Part shown: positions 8,004-11,491 of the stretch, piece by piece
Layout of the letters: each line of letters begins with the position of its first letter
How positions within the stretch are numbered: position 1 is the stretch's first letter
Assembly (NCBI GenBank): GCA_023230485.1
Contig: JALNXG010000089.1
Location: 1 to 11,491 of the forward strand
Reading direction: 5' to 3'
DNA length: 11,491 nucleotides
From: Melioribacteraceae bacterium
GTDB taxonomy: Bacteria; Bacteroidota; Ignavibacteria; Ignavibacteriales; Melioribacteraceae
Translations under genes and position numbers: made by a program
Notes under the pieces: generated by a model
Told to the model about the DNA's origin: nothing
The model's database searches: none
Seen by the model: the letters and a program-made list of their open reading frames with translations, nothing else

Positions 8004-9209
8004 ATGGTGGATACAAATACATTAATCAATCAGCTATATAAGAGATACGAAATTTATTCGGAACGGAAATTCACAAATAAATTTATCAAGCATCTTCTTA
8101 TAAAAGAACTTATAATAGGCTTAGGCACTTCACCTCTCTTTGAGATATCCGAAATTGGAAAATCAGTTTTAGAAAAAGAAATCTATTGCATAAAAATTGG
8201 CAAAGGTAAAATAAAAATCTTACTCTGGTCTCAAATGCATGGAGATGAGCCAACCGCTACAATGTCCTTATTCGACTTCCTTAATTTTTTCTCTGCGAAG
8301 GATGAATATGATTCTTTTAGAAATGAGATTTTAGAGAAACTAACGCTTTATATCATTCCGATGTTAAATCCGGATGGTGCAGAAGTTTTTAAAAGAGAAA
8401 ATGCCATAAATATCGATCTAAATAGAGATTATATAAAAGCTGTTAGTCCGGAAGCAAAAATATTAAAACAATTACAAAAAGAGTTAAAACCTCAATTTGG
8501 ATTTAATCTTCACGATCAAGATAGTTACTACTCACCCGGCAATAGCTATAAGTCAACTGCAATGTCTTTCCTAGCTCCACCACAAGATCACTCGAACGAA
8601 ATTACACCTGTAAGAAAAGAAGCGATTAGAGTGATTTCAGGGATTATAAGTGTTTTGCAAGAATTTATACCGGGTCATATAGCGCGCTATAAAGATGATC
8701 ATGAGCCGCGCTCTTTCGGAGATAATTTTATTCTTAACGGAACCTCTTCAATTCTTATCGAATCCGGTTACTGGGCAAGTGATGATAATAAGTTTTTTAT
8801 ACGAAAACTTAATTTCGTTGCATTACTTTCAGCATTAAAAATTATTTGTACCGGAGAATATAAATTATGTGAAGATAAAACCTATTTCGATACACCGGTA
8901 AATATGGAATCGTTTTTTGATCTTCTAATTGAAGACGTAACAGTGATTAGAAACGACAATAATTATAAGGTTGATATTGGAATCATTAGAAAGAAAGAAT
9001 TTGATATAAACAATAACTGTTACAAAATAAAATCGTTTATTAAAGAAATCGGAGACCTCTCCTTTTCAAATGCACATGATATTTTTTCAAAAAATGGTTT
9101 AGTTTTAGTAGAAGGAAATTTATCTATTGATGGTGAGGCAAACTTAAAACTTAGAGGCAATGATGATATTATTTACTTTTTTGAAAATGGATTATTGATA
9201 ATCGGATAA
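8004..9209 (+). CDS. M14-family zinc carboxypeptidase-like metallopeptidase
   Basis: This 401-residue protein carries the M14 peptidase signature: HGDE with zinc ligands H79 and E82, DLNRD with substrate-carboxylate residues N140-R141, third zinc ligand H170 in NLHDQ, and a catalytic glutamate E253 in LIESG. All key residues are present, so it should be an active zinc exopeptidase or amidase-type hydrolase. There is no signal peptide or membrane segment, which suggests a cytosolic enzyme. After the catalytic domain (about 60-285) comes a C-terminal region of about 115 residues that I do not recognise. The ATG at 8004 abuts GGGTGA. A GTG immediately follows at 8007 and would be better spaced, so the start may be one codon later. 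It lies between a barrel gene and a sigma factor gene. The substrate is unknown; peptidoglycan peptides or glutamylated or small peptides are possible. Confidence 0.87.
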   Translation: MVDTNTLINQLYKRYEIYSERKFTNKFIKHLLIKELIIGLGTSPLFEISEIGKSVLEKEIYCIKIGKGKIKILLWSQMHGDEPTATMSLFDFLNFFSAKDEYDSFRNEILEKLTLYIIPMLNPDGAEVFKRENAINIDLNRDYIKAVSPEAKILKQLQKELKPQFGFNLHDQDSYYSPGNSYKSTAMSFLAPPQDHSNEITPVRKEAIRVISGIISVLQEFIPGHIARYKDDHEPRSFGDNFILNGTSSILIESGYWASDDNKFFIRKLNFVALLSALKIICTGEYKLCEDKTYFDTPVNMESFFDLLIEDVTVIRNDNNYKVDIGIIRKKEFDINNNCYKIKSFIKEIGDLSFSNAHDIFSKNGLVLVEGNLSIDGEANLKLRGNDDIIYFFENGLLIIG

Positions 9210-9266
9210 TCTGGTATCCTATTCCAAGTTATAATTATATTTATTAAATTAATACGAATAATAAGA

Positions 9267-9872
9267 TTGAAGTTGACAAAAACGAGACAAAATACTACAC
9301 TGGATAATCCATCAGAACAGCTATATGCTGATTTTGATAGAGAAGCTGTGCCTCATATGAGCTCGCTTTTGAATTTTGCATTAAAATTAACTAAAGATGA
9401 GGAAGATGCAAATGACCTTTTGCAAGAGACTTATTTAAGGGCATTCAGATTTTTTAATAAATTTGAAAAAGGAACTAATTGTAAGGCATGGCTTTATAGA
9501 ATAATGAAAAATACTTTCATAAATGATTATAGAAAAATTATGAAAGAACCTGATAAAGTAGATTATGAAGATATTCAAAATTTTTATGAGACAATAAAAT
9601 CATCCGAAGTAGAAGCAAGACATTATGAAGAAGATGCATTTGCAGGTGTATTAGATGACGATATAACTAGTGCAATTGCATCACTCTCGGAAGATTTCAG
9701 AACAGTTATCATTCTGAGTGATATCGAAGGATTTACTTATGAAGAGATTGCGGATTTCGTTGATGCACCGGTGGGTACAGTCCGGTCTAGAATTCATCGC
9801 GCAAGAAAAATGCTATATACAAGACTTCATGGTTATGCAGTAAAAAATGGATTCATCAAAGATGTTGCTTAA
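9267..9872 (+). CDS. ECF-type RNA polymerase sigma factor
   Basis: This 201-residue group-4 sigma factor directs RNA polymerase to a specific promoter set, usually for stress responses. Region 2 spans about 26-92, with DEEDANDLLQETYLRAF (44-60) and a -10-reading part GTNCKAWLYRIMKNTFINDY (69-88). A linker follows. Region 4 (about 133-187) has the helix-turn-helix FTYEEIADFVDAPVGTVRSR (156-175), which reads the -35 element. The form resembles the RpoE/SigR-like group, often paired with a zinc anti-sigma factor, but no anti-sigma gene is adjacent: rpsU follows after 64 nt. The start is uncertain. No in-frame ATG precedes region 2, so TTG at 9267 or TTG at 9273 must be used, neither with a good SD. 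A TATAAT at 9230-9235 could be a -10 box, but it lacks a partner. Confidence 0.92.
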   Translation: MKLTKTRQNTTLDNPSEQLYADFDREAVPHMSSLLNFALKLTKDEEDANDLLQETYLRAFRFFNKFEKGTNCKAWLYRIMKNTFINDYRKIMKEPDKVDYEDIQNFYETIKSSEVEARHYEEDAFAGVLDDDITSAIASLSEDFRTVIILSDIEGFTYEEIADFVDAPVGTVRSRIHRARKMLYTRLHGYAVKNGFIKDVA

Positions 9873-9920
9873 TTCCAAGAAACTTTTTATCTTTAATGAC
9901 ATTTAATTTTAAAACAACCC

Positions 9921-9931
9921 AAGGCAGGTGA
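9921..9931 (+). promoter_or_regulatory. Strong Shine-Dalgarno site of rpsU
   Basis: AAGGCAGGTGA matches the extended SD consensus AAGGAGGTGA apart from one inserted C. It ends 5 nt before TTG 9937. It is the best ribosome binding site in the window and it fixes the TTG start of rpsU. Confidence 0.75.
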
Positions 9932-9936
9932 ATTAG

Positions 9937-10137
9937 TTGGTCGGTATCACGATTCAAGAGAACGAGAACATCGATAAAGCTCTAAAACGCTTCAAGAAAA
10001 AATATGAACGTTCTGGTATTCTAAAAGAATATAAGAAAAGAACATTTTTTGTAAAGCCATCGATTGAAAAAAGAATGGACTTGATTAAAGCAAGAAGAAG
10101 AGCATCTCGAGAAGCAGCAATGCAAAGAGACAAATAG
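9937..10137 (+). CDS. rpsU: 30S ribosomal protein bS21
   Basis: bS21 is a small, very basic protein of the 30S platform next to the 3' end of 16S rRNA, where it aids mRNA engagement. The 66 residues show the family pattern: ITIQENENIDKALKRFKKKY near the start (4-23), a Lys/Arg-rich body and an Arg-rich tail (KARRRASREAAMQRDK). The length is normal. It starts at TTG, chosen because a strong SD ends 5 nt before it and no ATG is available upstream. It follows the ECF sigma gene in the same direction by 64 nt and ends at a bidirectional terminator. Non-ATG start plus strong SD suggests tuned translation. Identification is secure. Confidence 0.93.
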   Translation: MVGITIQENENIDKALKRFKKKYERSGILKEYKKRTFFVKPSIEKRMDLIKARRRASREAAMQRDK

Positions 10138-10140
10138 TAA

Positions 10141-10177
10141 TTAACAAAAACCCCTTATTTCAAGGGGTTTTTTGTTA
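10141..10177. terminator. Bidirectional terminator shared by rpsU and the LOG gene
   Basis: CCCCTT (10151-10156) pairs with AAGGGG (10162-10167) around a 5-nt loop. It is flanked by A5 on the left and T6 on the right, and the outer arms TTAACA/TGTTAA can extend the stem. It lies just after the rpsU stop. On the minus strand the last LOG codons and its TAA (10155-10157) lie within the stem, so one hairpin ends both convergent genes. Confidence 0.88.
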
Positions 10178-10997
10178 AATATTCTGTTATTTCATTGTAG
10201 GCTTGATCAACATTATTGCAGAAAGTAAATAGTTTCATATCACCTTTGCTGATAACGCCGTGCTCAATCAAAGCTTCAAAATTTATAATCTCTTTCCAGA
10301 ATATCTCATCGTAAATAATAATTTTCATATTCTTTTTAATTTTACGTGTTTGAACTAATGTAAGAATTTCCATCATCTCATCTAAAGTGCCGAAACCACC
10401 AGGGAATACAACTAAAGCTTTCGCAAGATAGGAAAACCAAAATTTCCTCATAAAAAAGTAATGAAATTCATAAGCATTTTCCGGTTCTACATAAGGATTA
10501 ACATATTGTTCGAAAGGGATACTAATATTGAACCCGATTGAAGGACCGCCTGCTTTCTTAGCTCCTTTATTAGCAGCCTCCATAATTCCGGGACCGCCTC
10601 CACTGCAAATCGTAAATCTTCTTTTATCAGTCGGCAAAGCACTAGACCATTTAGTTAATTTTTTTGCTAATTCATCAGCTTCTTCATAATAACGTGACAT
10701 TTCTAATTGCTTTTCAGCTTGTTTAACAACTGAAGATTTAGCTTTCTTTTTCACAAAAAGAGCTTGCTTATCGCGCAAAATCTCTAAAGATTCTTTTCTT
10801 GATTTTAATCTCGCAGACCCAAAAAATACAATTGTATCTTGAATATTATTTTTTTCAAGACGTGCCTTTGGTTCATAATATTCTGCTAAAATTCTAACGG
10901 TTCTAGCATTAGAAGAATTTAGAAACTCAAGATTTTTATACGCTTTTGTTGTTGGAGGTAATTTAACTTGAGATAGTAATTTTGGATTTTTTTTCAT
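10155..10997 (-). CDS. LOG-family protein (Rossmann-fold nucleotide-binding, TIGR00730-like)
   Basis: The LOG family (often mislabelled lysine decarboxylase) includes phosphoribohydrolases that cleave nucleoside monophosphates such as AMP or cytokinin nucleotides into free base and ribose 5-phosphate. The 280 residues show FFGSAR (58-63), SGGGPGIMEAANKGA (132-146) and an FMRKFWF segment (182-188) supplying the conserved Arg. The hallmark PGGFGTLDEMMEILTL (199-214) contains the catalytic-type Glu E207. A Lys/Glu-rich, probably helical insertion (about 65-115) makes it longer than plant LOG proteins, as in many bacterial homologues. The frame stays open to an ATG at 11027, but that lies inside the secG terminator. 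ATG 10997 has AAGGA 6 nt upstream and is preferred. Its stop lies in the terminator shared with rpsU. The substrate is not determinable here. Confidence 0.9.
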   Translation of the reverse strand: MKKNPKLLSQVKLPPTTKAYKNLEFLNSSNARTVRILAEYYEPKARLEKNNIQDTIVFFGSARLKSRKESLEILRDKQALFVKKKAKSSVVKQAEKQLEMSRYYEEADELAKKLTKWSSALPTDKRRFTICSGGGPGIMEAANKGAKKAGGPSIGFNISIPFEQYVNPYVEPENAYEFHYFFMRKFWFSYLAKALVVFPGGFGTLDEMMEILTLVQTRKIKKNMKIIIYDEIFWKEIINFEALIEHGVISKGDMKLFTFCNNVDQAYNEITEYLTKNPLK

Positions 10998-11003
10998 TGT
11001 GGT

Positions 11004-11008
11004 TCCTT
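11004..11008 (-). promoter_or_regulatory. Shine-Dalgarno site of the LOG gene
   Basis: AAGGA on the minus strand, 6 nt before ATG 10997. It selects this start over the in-frame ATG at 11027, which is inside the preceding terminator hairpin. Confidence 0.7.
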
Positions 11009-11016
11009 TTAAAGGG

Positions 11017-11043
11017 AAAACCCCCATAGAATTGGGGGTTTTT
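11017..11043 (-). terminator. Intrinsic terminator after secG
   Basis: AAAACCCCC (11017-11025) pairs with GGGGGTTTT (11034-11042), with a possible extra A-T pair and a loop of about 6 nt. On the minus strand the stem ends in TTTT and then CCC, so the T-tract is short. It lies 13 nt past the secG stop and 20 nt before the LOG start. Confidence 0.78.
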
Positions 11044-11055
11044 CGAATAGGAAAA

Positions 11056-11394
11056 TTATTTTACAGGTTTTTGAGTTGGGACAGCCTGCTGCTGAGCAGG
11101 AACAGCTTGTCTTTTACCACTTTGAATAACACTTTCTTTACCATCTAAAGTTGACTTAGGAAGAAAGAAAAGGTTAATTACAAGAGCAAGTACTAATAGA
11201 GCACCACCAAGCCACCATGTAGCACGGCTTAGAAAATCAGCAGTTCTTCGTGCACCGAAAACAGAACCGAATTGACCGCCCGCACTTCCACCGAAAGTAC
11301 CGGCTAAACCGCCGCCTTTACTCGATTGTAATAGTATTACTACAATTAATACAAAAGAAATAAGTATTGATAAAGATATTAATAATGTGTACAT
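11056..11394 (-). CDS. secG: Protein translocase subunit SecG
   Basis: SecG is the small accessory subunit of the SecYEG channel in the inner membrane and aids SecA-driven export. The 112 residues contain TM1 (about 3-22), the conserved cytosolic loop LLQSSKGGGLAGTFGG (21-36) and further Gly-rich sequence ending in FGARR. TM2 spans about 59-78, and a polar Gln/Pro tail holds a short repeat (QAVPAQQ, QAVPTQ). ATG 11394 is preferred, with GGAG 7 nt upstream. A longer frame from 11442 would begin SGVRIPPP, which is just translated tRNA T-arm sequence. The gene lies 18 nt after the tRNA-Met 3' end, so both are probably on one transcript, and it is followed by a terminator. Confidence 0.93.
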   Translation of the reverse strand: MYTLLISLSILISFVLIVVILLQSSKGGGLAGTFGGSAGGQFGSVFGARRTADFLSRATWWLGGALLVLALVINLFFLPKSTLDGKESVIQSGKRQAVPAQQQAVPTQKPVK

Positions 11395-11401
11395 ATTTTT
11401 A

Positions 11402-11405
11402 CTCC
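11402..11405 (-). promoter_or_regulatory. Shine-Dalgarno site of secG
   Basis: GGAG on the minus strand, 7 nt before ATG 11394, within the short spacer between tRNA-Met and secG. It supports the short secG start. Confidence 0.7.
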
Positions 11406-11412
11406 AAAATTG

Positions 11413-11486
11413 TAGCGGGGGAGGGATTCGAACCCCCGACACATGGATTATGATTCCATTGCTCTAACCTGCTGAGCTACCCCGCC
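11413..11486 (-). tRNA. tRNA-Met(CAU), elongator type
   Basis: A 74-nt cloverleaf folds cleanly. The acceptor is GGCGGGG with CCCCGCT, and the D-stem is GCTC/GAGC. The anticodon stem is ATGGA/TCCAT with loop ATCATAA (anticodon CAU, plus-strand 11450-11452). The variable region is GTGTC, and the T-stem is GGGGG/CCCTC around TTCGAAT. The discriminator is A and the CCA is not encoded (CAA follows). A G1-U72 end is also known from the Bacillus elongator tRNA-Met. It is not initiator-like, because there is no C1-A72 mismatch. It lacks the C4-G69 and C5-G68 pairs recognised by TilS in tRNA-Ile2, so Met is favoured over Ile2. Position 32 is A, where a pyrimidine is usual. Confidence 0.93.
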
Positions 11487-11491
11487 AACTT

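Noticed and set aside
9888..9895. TATCTTTA upstream of rpsU as a Bacteroidetes-type -7 box (TAnnTTTG)
   Set aside because: It matches all but the last base and lacks a clear -33 element, which is too weak in such A+T-rich DNA.
11085..11100. CCTGCT-GCTG-AGCAGG hairpin in the secG 3' end
   Set aside because: It arises from codons for the Gln/Pro/Ala-rich tail and has no T-tract; the real terminator is downstream of the stop.
11413..11486. tRNA-Ile2(CAU), the TilS substrate, instead of tRNA-Met
   Set aside because: The acceptor stem is GGCGGGG without C4-G69 and C5-G68, and the G1-U72 end resembles Bacillus elongator tRNA-Met.
1..11491. Mobile element, prophage, CRISPR or defence island
   Set aside because: No transposase, integrase, repeat array or toxin-antitoxin pair was seen; the contents are housekeeping genes with consistent composition.

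Overview
This 11.5 kb window is ordinary, densely packed bacterial chromosome of low G+C content. It carries ten protein genes (one cut by the window edge), one tRNA gene and four intrinsic terminators. Protein styles suggest the Bacteroidota/Chlorobiota/Ignavibacteria (FCB) lineage, probably an Ignavibacteria-type organism. These are an ECF sigma factor of the 'TNCKAW' type, a roughly 280-residue LOG protein, an AddB-like nuclease with no Walker A, and a small outer-membrane barrel starting with a Q-type mature end. Several genes have clear Shine-Dalgarno sites, which is unlike classical Bacteroidia. The lineage is an inference from remembered family appearance, not from a search.

Left block, minus strand, read right to left (7217 down to 1): an AddB-like nuclease (7217-4176), a terminator, greA (4078-3608), a terminator, then tilS-hpt-ftsH (3578-1). 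The last three form a tight operon: tilS overlaps hpt by 13 nt, and 18 nt separate hpt from ftsH. FtsH lacks its C-terminal part because the window ends inside it. The tilS-hpt-ftsH order matches the well-known Bacillus arrangement and combines tRNA-Ile decoding, purine salvage and membrane proteolysis.

Middle block, plus strand (7311-10137): a signal-peptide-bearing outer-membrane beta-barrel protein, a zinc carboxypeptidase-like M14 enzyme, an ECF sigma factor and rpsU (ribosomal protein bS21). The barrel gene and the nuclease gene are divergent across a 93-bp intergenic region with a plausible sigma-70-like promoter.

Right block, minus strand (11486 down to 10155): elongator tRNA-Met(CAU), secG, a terminator, then a LOG-family protein that converges on rpsU. 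One bidirectional terminator serves both rpsU and the LOG gene, and the LOG stop codon lies inside its stem.

Two upstream-extended reading frames here are traps. The LOG frame can be extended into the secG terminator, and the secG frame into the tRNA, giving a spurious 'SGVRIPPP' start. Both starts were corrected using Shine-Dalgarno sites. No stretch longer than 300 bases lacks a gene. I found no insertion sequence, CRISPR array, phage gene or riboswitch, and no convincing novel system. The points most worth a second look are the nuclease without Walker A, the orphan sigma factor next to rpsU, the strong SD of rpsU, and terminators that leave no room for promoters at three minus-strand junctions.
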